From a virus: a stretch of DNA of 53,234 bases. Below the pieces are notes generated by a model. The model saw nothing but the letters and a program-made list of their open reading frames with translations. It was not told where the DNA came from and did no database searches. Position numbers and translations under genes: made by a program. The stretch lies in IMG/VR virus record IMGVR_UViG_3300046660_000070, positions 1-53,234 of that record. One strand, 5' to 3'. Positions 7,700 to 16,303 of the stretch are shown here, piece after piece (the first letter of the stretch is position 1; each line of letters begins with the position of its first letter).

Positions 7700-8335
7700 A
7701 TGGCTAATATCTCGCGTGTTAATGGCTTTCGCCCAGTGAAGCACGTTACAGGTGCTCCTTATAATGGCGGCGCCAATATCTATTTTGTTCCTGCCTCCGA
7801 CGGAACTGCCCTCTATGTGGGGGATCCGGTGGTTCTGGCAGGTGATGCCTCTGTTACTGGTATTGCCACTGTTACTAAGGCTGCTGCTTCTGCAACTTGC
7901 CTTGGTGTTGTGGTTGGTGTTATCAATGCCAAGCAAGATCCGGTTACTGGTGCTTTGACTACAGGTTCTATTGCTCTCGATACTCCTGTTTATCGTGCTG
8001 CGTCTACTGCCCAGTTTGTTCTGGTAGAAGACTCGGCCGATGTGGTTTATGAGGTGGAAGGTACTACTGGAGGCTCGACCTACACGTATCTGTCTGCTGA
8101 TGTTGGCTTAAATGCTGGCTTTAATCTGGGCGCTGGTTCGACATCGACTGGTGTCTCTGGTAGTTCGCTTGATCTTGCCACCAAGGCGACTACGGCTACC
8201 CTGCCGTGGAAGATTCTTGGTACTGTCCAACGTGTTGATAATGAATCTGTTTCTGGTACTTCGACTGCGGTCAAGTATCTGGTTAAGATTAACAACGCTA
8301 CCATGGGCAATGGTACTGGCGCAACCGGACAATAA
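7700..8335 (+). CDS. Probable capsid decoration protein
   Basis: The 211-residue sequence is rich in small residues, Thr and Val, with a beta-strand pattern and no catalytic motif. It begins MANISRVNGFRPVKHVTGAP, a start typical of structural proteins found beside capsid genes of podoviruses. AAGGAAG lies upstream, and the capsid gene follows 10 bases later. Decoration or cementing of the head is inferred from composition and position. Confidence 0.65.
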   Translation: MANISRVNGFRPVKHVTGAPYNGGANIYFVPASDGTALYVGDPVVLAGDASVTGIATVTKAAASATCLGVVVGVINAKQDPVTGALTTGSIALDTPVYRAASTAQFVLVEDSADVVYEVEGTTGGSTYTYLSADVGLNAGFNLGAGSTSTGVSGSSLDLATKATTATLPWKILGTVQRVDNESVSGTSTAVKYLVKINNATMGNGTGATGQ

Positions 8336-8345
8336 GGAGTAACAA

Positions 8346-9269
8346 ATGGCTATTACTACCTCTAGCTTTGCCAAGGCCCTCTGGCCTGGTGTTAATGCTT
8401 GGTATGGTGATACTTATAATGAGTATCAGACTGAATGGGACAAGTTGTTCGATAAGAACACAAGCCGAAAGGCATTTGAAGAAGATGTTGGTGAATCTGG
8501 TTTCGGTCTCTTCTCTGTGAAGAACGAAGCTGCTCCCATCACTTATGATACTGCTCGCCAAGGTTTCACGACTCGATATAACCATGTGGTGTACGCCCTT
8601 GGTTTCATCATCACTCGTGAAATGGTAGACGATGACCTGTATGACGTGATCGGTAAGAAGAAGGCTTCGGCCCTCGCCTTCTCGGCTCGCCAGACGAAGG
8701 AAATCATTGCAGCTAACGTTTATAACCGAGCGTTTAACACCTCGTACACTGGTGGGGATGGTTCTACTCTCCTGGCTGGTGCTGCTGGTGGCTCTGCCTC
8801 TCACCCGAATATTGCTGGTGGCACTTGGACTAATACTCCTACTGTTGCTGTTGATCTTTCGGAAGCGGCCCTTGAACAGGCTACTATTGATATTGCTGGT
8901 CTTCAAAATGATCGTGGTCTTCTGATCAAGGTTCTGCCTAGCTCGTTGATTATCCCTCGCCAACTGATCTTTGAAGCCAAGCGTATCCTTGGTTCTGATG
9001 GTCGTGTCGGTACGGAAAACAACGATCTGAATGCCCTGAAGGATATGGGCATGATCCCGAAGGTTTACACGAACCACTACCTTACTGATACTGATGCGTG
9101 GTTTATCCGCACTGACGTGAAGGATGGTATGAAGTACTTTGAACGCCGGGGCGATGAGTTCGGCATGGATGAGGACTTTGACACTGAGAATGCCAAGTAC
9201 AAGGCTACGATGAGATTCAGCTTCGGTTGGTCTGATCCGCGTGCCTTGTATGGTTCTCCTGGTGCCTAA
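8346..9269 (+). CDS. Major capsid protein
   Basis: At 307 residues, and following scaffold and decoration genes, it is the shell subunit. AAPITYDTARQGFTTRYNHV and LGFIITREMVDDDLYDVIGKK (residues 58-102) resemble the N-arm and E-loop region of HK97-fold capsids; the mid-protein AGLQNDRGLLIKVLPSSLI and C-terminal FSFGWSDPRALYGS fit the A and P domains. GGAG lies upstream of the ATG and a strong terminator follows directly, as is common for highly expressed capsid genes. Confidence 0.9.
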   Translation: MAITTSSFAKALWPGVNAWYGDTYNEYQTEWDKLFDKNTSRKAFEEDVGESGFGLFSVKNEAAPITYDTARQGFTTRYNHVVYALGFIITREMVDDDLYDVIGKKKASALAFSARQTKEIIAANVYNRAFNTSYTGGDGSTLLAGAAGGSASHPNIAGGTWTNTPTVAVDLSEAALEQATIDIAGLQNDRGLLIKVLPSSLIIPRQLIFEAKRILGSDGRVGTENNDLNALKDMGMIPKVYTNHYLTDTDAWFIRTDVKDGMKYFERRGDEFGMDEDFDTENAKYKATMRFSFGWSDPRALYGSPGA

Positions 9270-9277
9270 TTAGAGCT

Positions 9278-9303
9278 TGGGGGCCTTGTGCCCCCATCTT
9301 TTA
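9278..9303 (+). terminator. Terminator after the capsid gene
   Basis: GGGGGC and GCCCCC pair around CTTGT and are followed by ATCTTTT. It lies between the capsid gene and the next structural gene, so it probably attenuates rather than ends late transcription. Confidence 0.8.
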
Positions 9304-9317
9304 CAAAAAGGAAAACT

Positions 9318-9752
9318 ATGGCTTTAATTTTTACTGATCCTAATACATCTGGCCCATTCGCTACTTTTCAGATTAAAGACATCAATGTCAAGGTTTTTAA
9401 ACTTACCTTTGCTGACTTTACAACTGGAGGTGCTACCAGATTAGTAGGACGACTGCCTGCAGACGCTTCTATTACTAACATTGCGTACTGGAACAAGACG
9501 AAGATGGCTGGCGGCTCTGTTAGTGCCTCCACCCTTAGTGTTGGTACTGCTGCTAGTGGCACTCAGTATGTGAATGCTTATGACGTGTTTACTACTGTTG
9601 GCACCAAGGCGGATTTATCTCCTATTACGGGGATTATGCAACCCTATAATATTCCCTACACTGCGGATCTTGATATCTGGGTGACTGGGACTGCTACTAC
9701 AGGTAATCCCACCTCTGGTGAAATCTATCTGGAAGTTCAGTACGTTCGTTAA
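9318..9752 (+). CDS. Hypothetical structural protein
   Basis: The protein has 144 residues and is Thr, Ala and Gly rich with alternating hydrophobic residues, so it is probably all beta. The ATG at 9318 follows AAGGAAAA; an upstream ATG at 9288 lies inside the terminator and is rejected. It is bracketed by terminators, giving it a separate expression level. A head-fibre or minor virion role is possible; it is not recognised further. Confidence 0.7.
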   Translation: MALIFTDPNTSGPFATFQIKDINVKVFKLTFADFTTGGATRLVGRLPADASITNIAYWNKTKMAGGSVSASTLSVGTAASGTQYVNAYDVFTTVGTKADLSPITGIMQPYNIPYTADLDIWVTGTATTGNPTSGEIYLEVQYVR

Positions 9753-9757
9753 ATAAG

Positions 9758-9782
9758 GACCCCCTTTTGGGGGTTTCTTTTG
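9758..9782 (+). terminator. Rho-independent terminator
   Basis: CCCCC-TTTT-GGGGG followed by TTTCTTTT. It is the second terminator within 500 bases, bracketing the gene at 9318-9752. Confidence 0.85.
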
Positions 9783-9799
9783 GAAAGGTCTGGTGACGT

Positions 9800-10141
9800 A
9801 TGAATCAAAATGTATTCGTTAAATCTGGAAGAGTTACTGATATTCTTCCCTCCACAGGAACTACTACCACTGCTACAGGCAGTTGGTACTGGAAGGATGC
9901 TCCAAAGAGTGCTATTCAAGCCTCTGTAGTTGGCACTGGCGCAGTCTCTGCCACTATTATTCTCGAGGTTTCCAATGATGGGGTCAATGCAGTTTCGACT
10001 GCCCTTGGTACTATTACCCTGACTGGAACGACATCTGTTTCTGATGGCTTTACTACTGATGCTCCCTGGAAGTATTTAAGAGCCCGTATTACTGCTGTCT
10101 CTGGTACAGGTGCCACTGTTAACGTTAACATGAGCGTGTAA
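9800..10141 (+). CDS. Hypothetical beta-rich structural protein
   Basis: A 113-residue protein rich in Thr, Val and Ala with repeated beta-strand patterns (IILEVSNDGVN, LGTITLTGTTSV) and no visible catalytic residues. It is one base from the SGNH-hydrolase gene and may be a small fibre or decoration subunit. It is not recognised. Confidence 0.65.
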   Translation: MNQNVFVKSGRVTDILPSTGTTTTATGSWYWKDAPKSAIQASVVGTGAVSATIILEVSNDGVNAVSTALGTITLTGTTSVSDGFTTDAPWKYLRARITAVSGTGATVNVNMSV

Positions 10142-10142
10142 T

Positions 10143-11489
10143 ATGAGTATTACTACTAATCCTGCCATCACAGGTGTCGGGGGTCCTAGTGGCGCACAGA
10201 CTAGCGCTGGAGCCATAGGAGTCGTTGCCCTGGATAGATATGGCAGACCTATAGATTCCAGTGGACGGCTGGTCGTAGCTCCAAAACAAACAAACATTGC
10301 TACTAAGTGTGTAGCAGCCTTTCCTTTAGTACAAGCAGGATCTCACGGAGTTAATAGAAATACCCATGTGGAAATGACCACAGAGGTAGATTTTGATTCT
10401 GTTAGACTGGTCCTCTTTTCTTCCCAAACAATTACTCAAACAGGTATTATCGCCTCTTTAGGAGTTGGTGGTACTTCTGTTGGAACTAGTCTGGCATCTA
10501 TGAATGCCTTTACTCCATCAGCTACTGTGAACGTTACTTGGGCTGCTGCTTCCAGTGTTACACAAGCGGCTGGAACAGCTACTGCCCCTTCCATTACTGT
10601 TTCAGATTGGATGGATATTGCCTCTGTTCCTCGAGTGGATGGAGGAACCTTTCCTCTACTTCATGTACGAATCTATCAGCCCTTGGCTAATGCTACAATT
10701 AGTTATAGAGGATCTGCTAGTGATCAAGCATGGAGAAATTCGATTAGTGATGGCAGAACCTTTAATTACTACTATAAAGATACAGCAGATGCTACAACCG
10801 GGATGCCCGCATGGACTTCTGGGGCAGCAGTAGCTCCTAGACTGGTTCCGTTTGCTATTCAATATAGAGCTAGAGGACAAATCAGGACTCTGGGAGTTAT
10901 TGGAGATTCCATCAGTTATGGGCAGGGTGCCACTAACTATGGAGAGGGTTACACAACTCTTCTGCATAGAGCATTAAGTACATCTACAAGACGTGTAGAG
11001 TTTGCTAATTTCGGATGGCCGGGACAAACTACAACTACATTCTACAATCTATTCCAATCTTTAGTTACAGCAGGAATTACTCCTCCTAGCTGGCAGATCT
11101 TTCATTCCTTTAGTCCGAATGATACTTCTGGAACTGGAACAGATCTTTCTGCTGCTGTTATTTCTACAATGAAGACACAAGTAGCTAAGATTCTGGATAC
11201 AGTTACTTCCTACAATTCGGTACCTTACCTGTCCTTAGGAATGCCTGAGAATACAGCGGCTAAAGGATGGCCAAGCGATTCCTTAAGAACTGCTTATAAT
11301 ACAGCATTAGCTGCTTATCCTGATACCTCTACTTTAGATATTGCAACTCCAATGTCTGGGACTACTTCTGGAGGACAAGTCCAGATTGTTGCCACTCCAG
11401 TTAATTTTGCTAATGCTGATAACTTGCATCCTAATGATGCTGGGTATGCTGCAATGTTTGCAAATATTGATCAAACTATCTTTAGGTAA
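10143..11489 (+). CDS. SGNH/GDSL-family esterase, virion-associated
   Basis: The 448-residue protein has a beta-rich N-terminal half (to about residue 245) and a C-terminal SGNH hydrolase domain. VIGDSISYGQGA (about 252-263) holds the catalytic Ser, ANFGWPGQT the block II Gly, SPND the block III Asn and NLHPNDAGY (about 430-438) the Asp and His. Such domains deacetylate or cleave esters of surface polysaccharide. Its place among structural genes suggests a depolymerase or decoration on the virion used for adsorption. Confidence 0.85.
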   Translation: MSITTNPAITGVGGPSGAQTSAGAIGVVALDRYGRPIDSSGRLVVAPKQTNIATKCVAAFPLVQAGSHGVNRNTHVEMTTEVDFDSVRLVLFSSQTITQTGIIASLGVGGTSVGTSLASMNAFTPSATVNVTWAAASSVTQAAGTATAPSITVSDWMDIASVPRVDGGTFPLLHVRIYQPLANATISYRGSASDQAWRNSISDGRTFNYYYKDTADATTGMPAWTSGAAVAPRLVPFAIQYRARGQIRTLGVIGDSISYGQGATNYGEGYTTLLHRALSTSTRRVEFANFGWPGQTTTTFYNLFQSLVTAGITPPSWQIFHSFSPNDTSGTGTDLSAAVISTMKTQVAKILDTVTSYNSVPYLSLGMPENTAAKGWPSDSLRTAYNTALAAYPDTSTLDIATPMSGTTSGGQVQIVATPVNFANADNLHPNDAGYAAMFANIDQTIFR

Positions 11490-11494
11490 GATTG

Positions 11495-11728
11495 ATGGAT
11501 TATCAAACACTTTTTGTAGCATTACTTTCCGTCTCAACGGCTATTCTTGGTTGGTTTGCTAGGGAAATGTGGGCTGCTGTTAAAGCCCTGGAAACTAACC
11601 TTAGTAACTTCAAAGAGAAAATAGCTAATGAGTATGTTAGATATGATCGGCTTAAAGATGCTATGGAACCAATAATGGATGCCTTAGCAGAAATTAAAGA
11701 GACTCTTAAAACTAAGGCAGATAAATGA
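11495..11728 (+). CDS. Small membrane-anchored coiled-coil protein
   Basis: This 77-residue protein has one N-terminal membrane segment (residues 5-22, LFVALLSVSTAILGWFA) followed by a charged coiled coil. This build is seen in small phage lysis proteins such as class III-like holins or spanin-type partners, and in haemolysin XhlA-like proteins. TTG at 11492 is an alternative start. It overlaps the next gene by 4 bases. A second holin is possible but not shown. Confidence 0.65.
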   Translation: MDYQTLFVALLSVSTAILGWFAREMWAAVKALETNLSNFKEKIANEYVRYDRLKDAMEPIMDALAEIKETLKTKADK

Positions 11729-12147
11729 AGAAAACCACATGGCCAGGGAACTATAAATTCACATGCCATGTGTGTGGATTCTGGTATCCTTCTGGAGAGA
11801 TTAAGAAGCGTTGGGATGGTGTCTATGTTTGCAGTAAAGACTGGGAACCTAGACATCCCCAAACACTAATTAAAATTAGAGGTGAGAGGGCTTTCCCTAG
11901 TATTGTATCTAAGGATGCTTCTCCAGATCCTGAGGTGTTTGTTTGTAATATACAAACCTCTTCTCCATACTCTGGATTAGGGGTTGCTGGATGTATGCGA
12001 GCAGGACCTTATTTCTTATCCTATGCTGATACATTAAATTTTGATAGTAATGGACATGGGCCAGGGACTTTCTTACCTGGACCTATTGTAGATAACCCAG
12101 ATACGGCTGATTACGCAATGTCAGATATTGTTGTCTTAACCTCTTAG
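11725..12147 (+). CDS. Hypothetical protein with N-terminal zinc-ribbon motif
   Basis: In 140 residues there is an N-terminal FTCHVCGFWYPSGE with CxxC, then YVCSKDWEPRHPQ, suggesting a C2-C1H or C3H metal site. The rest is Gly/Pro rich. Proteins of this shape occur near the tail genes of many podoviruses, often with the DWEPRHPQ word, but have no assigned function. It lies directly before the tail-adaptor gene. Confidence 0.7.
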   Translation: MKKTTWPGNYKFTCHVCGFWYPSGEIKKRWDGVYVCSKDWEPRHPQTLIKIRGERAFPSIVSKDASPDPEVFVCNIQTSSPYSGLGVAGCMRAGPYFLSYADTLNFDSNGHGPGTFLPGPIVDNPDTADYAMSDIVVLTS

Positions 12148-12154
12148 GAAAATT

Positions 12155-12874
12155 ATGGCTACATCTAATATCTATACAGTCCAGTATACAAGAGATCAAA
12201 TCAATACCGCTGCTTTACGAAAACTTGGTGTGATTGCTACTGGTCAGAATCCCTCTCCAGATGATCTTGATAATGCTTCTATGGCTCTTAATATGCTTAT
12301 TGGTATGTTACGAGCCAAGGGAATGCCTATGTGGGCTAGATCTACATATTCCTTCAGTACTACATTAAATACTCCCACCTATTCTATTGGGACTGGTCAA
12401 ACCTTTAATACACCCTATCCTCTTAAAATTCTCCAGGTATACAGAACTATTGATGGGAATAGACTGGATATGGATGTAGAAGCAGATTATAACTTCAATC
12501 AACTTCCTGTGTCTAGTCCTGGTATTCCTATCAAACTTGCCTATCAAGCAGGTAATAATGTTGGAACTATCAAGCTCTGGCCTACTCCGGATTCAACTGC
12601 GGCAAGTGCTCTCTTCACTATCGTGTACCAACGTCCATTCCAATACTTTATGGCAGCCACAGATACTATGGACTTCCCAGAGGAATGGTATCTGCCATTG
12701 GTCTATAACCTCGCTGTTCTTATAGCTCCTGAGTGGGGTGTGGCCTTACCAGACCGCCAAATGCTTTCAGCTCAAGCAGATAAGTTTACTGATGAAGTTC
12801 TTGGAATGGGGCAGGAAGATGCTAGTATGTTTATTCAACCCTATCGACAGGGTAATCGAGACGGATTAACTTAA
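12155..12874 (+). CDS. Head-tail adaptor, P22 gp4-like
   Basis: The 239-residue protein has the helical N-terminus TRDQINTAALRKLGVIATG, repeated helices and a C-terminal FPEEWYLPLVYNLAVLIAPEWG. This matches the packaged-DNA-stabilisation/adaptor family related to P22 gp4 that docks below the portal. The following gene is gp10-like, as in P22. The ATG is overlapped by neither side but follows AGGAAAA. Confidence 0.75.
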   Translation: MATSNIYTVQYTRDQINTAALRKLGVIATGQNPSPDDLDNASMALNMLIGMLRAKGMPMWARSTYSFSTTLNTPTYSIGTGQTFNTPYPLKILQVYRTIDGNRLDMDVEADYNFNQLPVSSPGIPIKLAYQAGNNVGTIKLWPTPDSTAASALFTIVYQRPFQYFMAATDTMDFPEEWYLPLVYNLAVLIAPEWGVALPDRQMLSAQADKFTDEVLGMGQEDASMFIQPYRQGNRDGLT

Positions 12875-14337
12875 TGGCTTTTACCAAATCCCCCACACAA
12901 GATACTTACTCCAGTGAGGATATTGATCTCTCAAGAGAAATCACTACTAGAGCTGGTAATATTGCTAATAAAGACGAAGATTATGTTAATGTATTTCTAG
13001 AAAAAACACAGAGTAAGTCAGCAGAAGATAAAAGAACTTTCATCACAAAAAGAGCAGGGGTGAGAGAACTTGTTCCAGCTACTGCTAATACTGTGGTTCG
13101 TGGAAGTATCTTCTGGGTTGATCAGGGACTTCTAGTCTACTCTTGTAATAGAAATGTGTATGTCTTTAACTTTGTTACCAATGTTGTAACTACTCTTGTT
13201 AATGTCTTCACAACCACTTCTGGTGTAGTTGGCTTTGTCGAATATCAGTACGAGAATGGAACTACTGCTATTATTGGGGTAGATGGGACAAATCTTATAA
13301 AGATTGATACTGCTTTAGCAGTTACTACTTGTGTAGATCCTGATCTTCCAGTTCCACATCAACCATACCCAATCTATTTAGATGGGTATGTTTTTATTAT
13401 TAAATCCTCTACTGCAGATATTTATGGTAGTGATCTTAATGATCCTATGTCTTGGGACCCTACTAATTTTATTACTGCTGAAATGGAAGCAGATAGTCTA
13501 CTCAGACTGGAGAAACTTAATAACTATATCATGGCTTTTGGCTCAGAAACTATTGAATACTTCTGGGATGCTGGGAATGCCACTGGGTCTCCTCTCCAAC
13601 GGAATGATACTCCAATAAAGTACATTACAGATATAACAGGTATCGCTAGATTTCAGAATTCTCTTTTCTTTATCGGAAGACAAAGAAATGGGGATATGCA
13701 GGTCTTTAAGGCCACTGACTTTAAAGTAGAGCCTATCTCTAGTCCAACTATCTCGAGATTCTTGAATAGTACTAGTGGGGACTTCTCTGGTTGGTACAGT
13801 AATGTAATTGCCTTCCAAGGGCACTCGTTTTACTGTATTACAGCAGCCGGGTACACGTATATTTATGATATGGATACGGAGCTGTGGACACGATTGTCAT
13901 ATCAAGCGCAACAAAGCTTCCCTATATATAAGAGCTTATCCCTAACTAATAATCTGGCCTTCAGATGTATATTTGTATTCCCAGACTCAGATCTTTGGTA
14001 CAAATTTGATGAGACTCTCTATCAAGATGTTAATGTTGATTTCCCCTGCACAATTGTGACTGAGGCTACGAACTTCGGGACAATGTATAGAAAAACTATG
14101 TCCTGTATAACAATGATTGCCGATAGACCACCTGTGGATGCTAATCTACTCGTTCAATGGACTGATGATGATTATCAATCCTATAATACAGGGGTATCTA
14201 CGAATCTAAATCAGGATTTACCGAGTGTTCGACGCTTGGGTAGCTTTAGACAAAGGGCATTTAAGTTGTCTTTTTCAAATAACACACTATTTAGAATCCA
14301 ATCTATGATAGCCGATATTAATAAAGGAAACTCCTAA
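12874..14337 (+). CDS. Tail stub protein, P22 gp10-like
   Basis: The 487-residue product has a predicted all-beta propeller-like repeat pattern with YDMDTELWTRLS and a C-terminal FSNNTLFRIQSM. It fits the P22 gp10-like packaged-DNA stabilisation family that forms the nozzle. It overlaps the preceding stop by one base and the tail-spike start by one. Together with the gp4-like protein it shows a short tail. Confidence 0.75.
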   Translation: MAFTKSPTQDTYSSEDIDLSREITTRAGNIANKDEDYVNVFLEKTQSKSAEDKRTFITKRAGVRELVPATANTVVRGSIFWVDQGLLVYSCNRNVYVFNFVTNVVTTLVNVFTTTSGVVGFVEYQYENGTTAIIGVDGTNLIKIDTALAVTTCVDPDLPVPHQPYPIYLDGYVFIIKSSTADIYGSDLNDPMSWDPTNFITAEMEADSLLRLEKLNNYIMAFGSETIEYFWDAGNATGSPLQRNDTPIKYITDITGIARFQNSLFFIGRQRNGDMQVFKATDFKVEPISSPTISRFLNSTSGDFSGWYSNVIAFQGHSFYCITAAGYTYIYDMDTELWTRLSYQAQQSFPIYKSLSLTNNLAFRCIFVFPDSDLWYKFDETLYQDVNVDFPCTIVTEATNFGTMYRKTMSCITMIADRPPVDANLLVQWTDDDYQSYNTGVSTNLNQDLPSVRRLGSFRQRAFKLSFSNNTLFRIQSMIADINKGNS

Positions 14338-16295
14338 TGGCCTATATACCAACTACATTCGTCAGGGGGCAGATAATTAGTTCTGCTTTCCTGAATAGCT
14401 TTCAGGCAGCACTGCAAAGTACTGCTGCCACTGTGGATGCCTCTACCAGTGTTACTGTGTATCCCCCTACTGATGGTGTCAATGGCTGGGCAGATACCAT
14501 TCAAGCAGCCTGTGATGCGGTTCATGCTAAAGGAGGAGGTGATGTTCTCATTGCTCCCAGCACTGCTTACATTGCTGATAAGACAATCTTTGTTCATCCA
14601 GACACGAATGTTATTGGAAGTGGTACTGGAGTTACTCTTGCGACTGTTAAAGCTAATTTTCCATTAGCCTCTTGTATCTCAAGAGTCCAGACCTCCCCAG
14701 GCGTCTGGGAAGTAGGCACTTTCCCTTGTGAACAGAGAGCAGTCTTCTATATTCTTCCAGAAGCTCCCTTTGATCCTTTGGGGATGGTTTTGACAACCGC
14801 CGGATATCAACGAGTCCCTGAACTTGCTAACCTAACAATTTTAGGCAATAAGAATAACCAAAGTGCTCAGGTATTCGGTGTCTATGCCCCCCAAGGCAAG
14901 AGTGATCCAGAGTGGGCACGAGTGTCCGGAGCATATGCTGCTCCAGGATACCCCACAGGTGTTATTGATCTTAATGCCGATGCTCAGGCTTACACAGCTT
15001 GGTATGTTCATGACTTCGAATGTTACCAACTCTCAGGCACAGGCTTCTATGCTGGTCCTGATAGGCAGCGTGCCAAGATTGGAAACAGTACCAATTGCCA
15101 ACAATCTGGAACCTACTCAGGCTCTTCTGTTGTTCTAGATGCTAGAGGATATGAGATTCTGGGGAACGATGCTGTTATCGCTCCTGGATCTGGTTTTGGT
15201 AATAACACATCCCCTGTTCAAGGATCTGGGCAATCAGGCCACTTGGTGGCAGGAGCTAACCTATATCCCCAAAAGGGACCGAATGCTTATGTGGTCTTTA
15301 AGAATCAGGATACTAATGGGGCCTCTCTCTCTAACTCTGTTTTAAACGGGGCAGCCCAATCGCAGACCTCTACAGGAGGCTCTAACGCCCGTAAAGGGAT
15401 TGTATTGTCTGGCAACGACTTTAATATGTCCCAGGTCTTAGTTACTTCTGGACAACCGTCAGGAACTATTCCTAGTGTCCCAGATGACGCTCATAATGCT
15501 TATACGTATTACTCTGGTTATAGACAGTGTGTCTCCGCTGGAAATGTGTTCAGTGTTGATGTTAACTCCAAGAGTTTTAAGTATCATGTTTCTGCTGTAA
15601 ACGCTTCTGGTGTACGTCATAGCGGGATTGCCTCAAGTGAGCCAAATGTTCAGAGCTATCTCACAACACCTTTTTATACTGATAATACTCTTGGTGTTAT
15701 TGGTTATGATTACCTAGACCCCTATACAGCAACATTGCATATTGGAGTTAGTTGGAAAGGTCTTCTCGCAGGTGCAAATATTGCATCTACGCAGTTCGTG
15801 CAAATGGATAGTCCATTGGTTGTCTCCCAAGGTATTGCTGGAGGACCTGGTGGAACAGCACCGCAAGTGGGTTACTTAGGTGAGCGGATCGTAGCCAACG
15901 GCAACTTAGCTTCATTAACTAATGGGGCACAAACCAATATTGCTACTCTTGTATGTACTGCTGGAGAATACAGTTTAAATGCTGACATCCAAATTGTTAT
16001 CACAACGAATCCAACAGTTGCTACCAATCTGCAGATAGAATTCTCTGTTAGTGAAACCTCGGCTACGTTAGATGGGTCCTCGTCTCGACTCTATGGGAGC
16101 CAGCTTATTCCAATCCCCGCTGGTATAAATGCTAGTGGTGGCATAGGGATCTGTCATATCTCTCTAGCAGATATACTAAAAAGTCCCTCAGCTAATAAGA
16201 CGTACTATGTAGTGGTGCGTGCTACTGGTATGTCAACGAACACTCTGACAGCTACAGCAACAATCCATGGCCGTCGTTGGCTGGCTGGAACATAA
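14337..16295 (+). CDS. Tail spike, pectate-lyase-like fold
   Basis: A 652-residue protein begins with FVRGQIISSAFLNSFQ, a virion-anchor segment shared with the next gene. Residues 40-100 contain a Gly-rich pectate-lyase-3-like start (GVNGWADTIQAACDAVHAKGG), followed by a long beta-helix pattern and a C-terminal beta region. It would bind and possibly cleave surface polysaccharide. Catalytic residues cannot be told from sequence. Confidence 0.8.
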   Translation: MAYIPTTFVRGQIISSAFLNSFQAALQSTAATVDASTSVTVYPPTDGVNGWADTIQAACDAVHAKGGGDVLIAPSTAYIADKTIFVHPDTNVIGSGTGVTLATVKANFPLASCISRVQTSPGVWEVGTFPCEQRAVFYILPEAPFDPLGMVLTTAGYQRVPELANLTILGNKNNQSAQVFGVYAPQGKSDPEWARVSGAYAAPGYPTGVIDLNADAQAYTAWYVHDFECYQLSGTGFYAGPDRQRAKIGNSTNCQQSGTYSGSSVVLDARGYEILGNDAVIAPGSGFGNNTSPVQGSGQSGHLVAGANLYPQKGPNAYVVFKNQDTNGASLSNSVLNGAAQSQTSTGGSNARKGIVLSGNDFNMSQVLVTSGQPSGTIPSVPDDAHNAYTYYSGYRQCVSAGNVFSVDVNSKSFKYHVSAVNASGVRHSGIASSEPNVQSYLTTPFYTDNTLGVIGYDYLDPYTATLHIGVSWKGLLAGANIASTQFVQMDSPLVVSQGIAGGPGGTAPQVGYLGERIVANGNLASLTNGAQTNIATLVCTAGEYSLNADIQIVITTNPTVATNLQIEFSVSETSATLDGSSSRLYGSQLIPIPAGINASGGIGICHISLADILKSPSANKTYYVVVRATGMSTNTLTATATIHGRRWLAGT

Positions 16296-16303
16296 GGAAA
16301 TAA

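Noticed and set aside
8298-9077. A 259-residue minus-strand frame in the capsid gene
   Set aside because: Antisense shadow of a clearly coding, codon-biased capsid gene.
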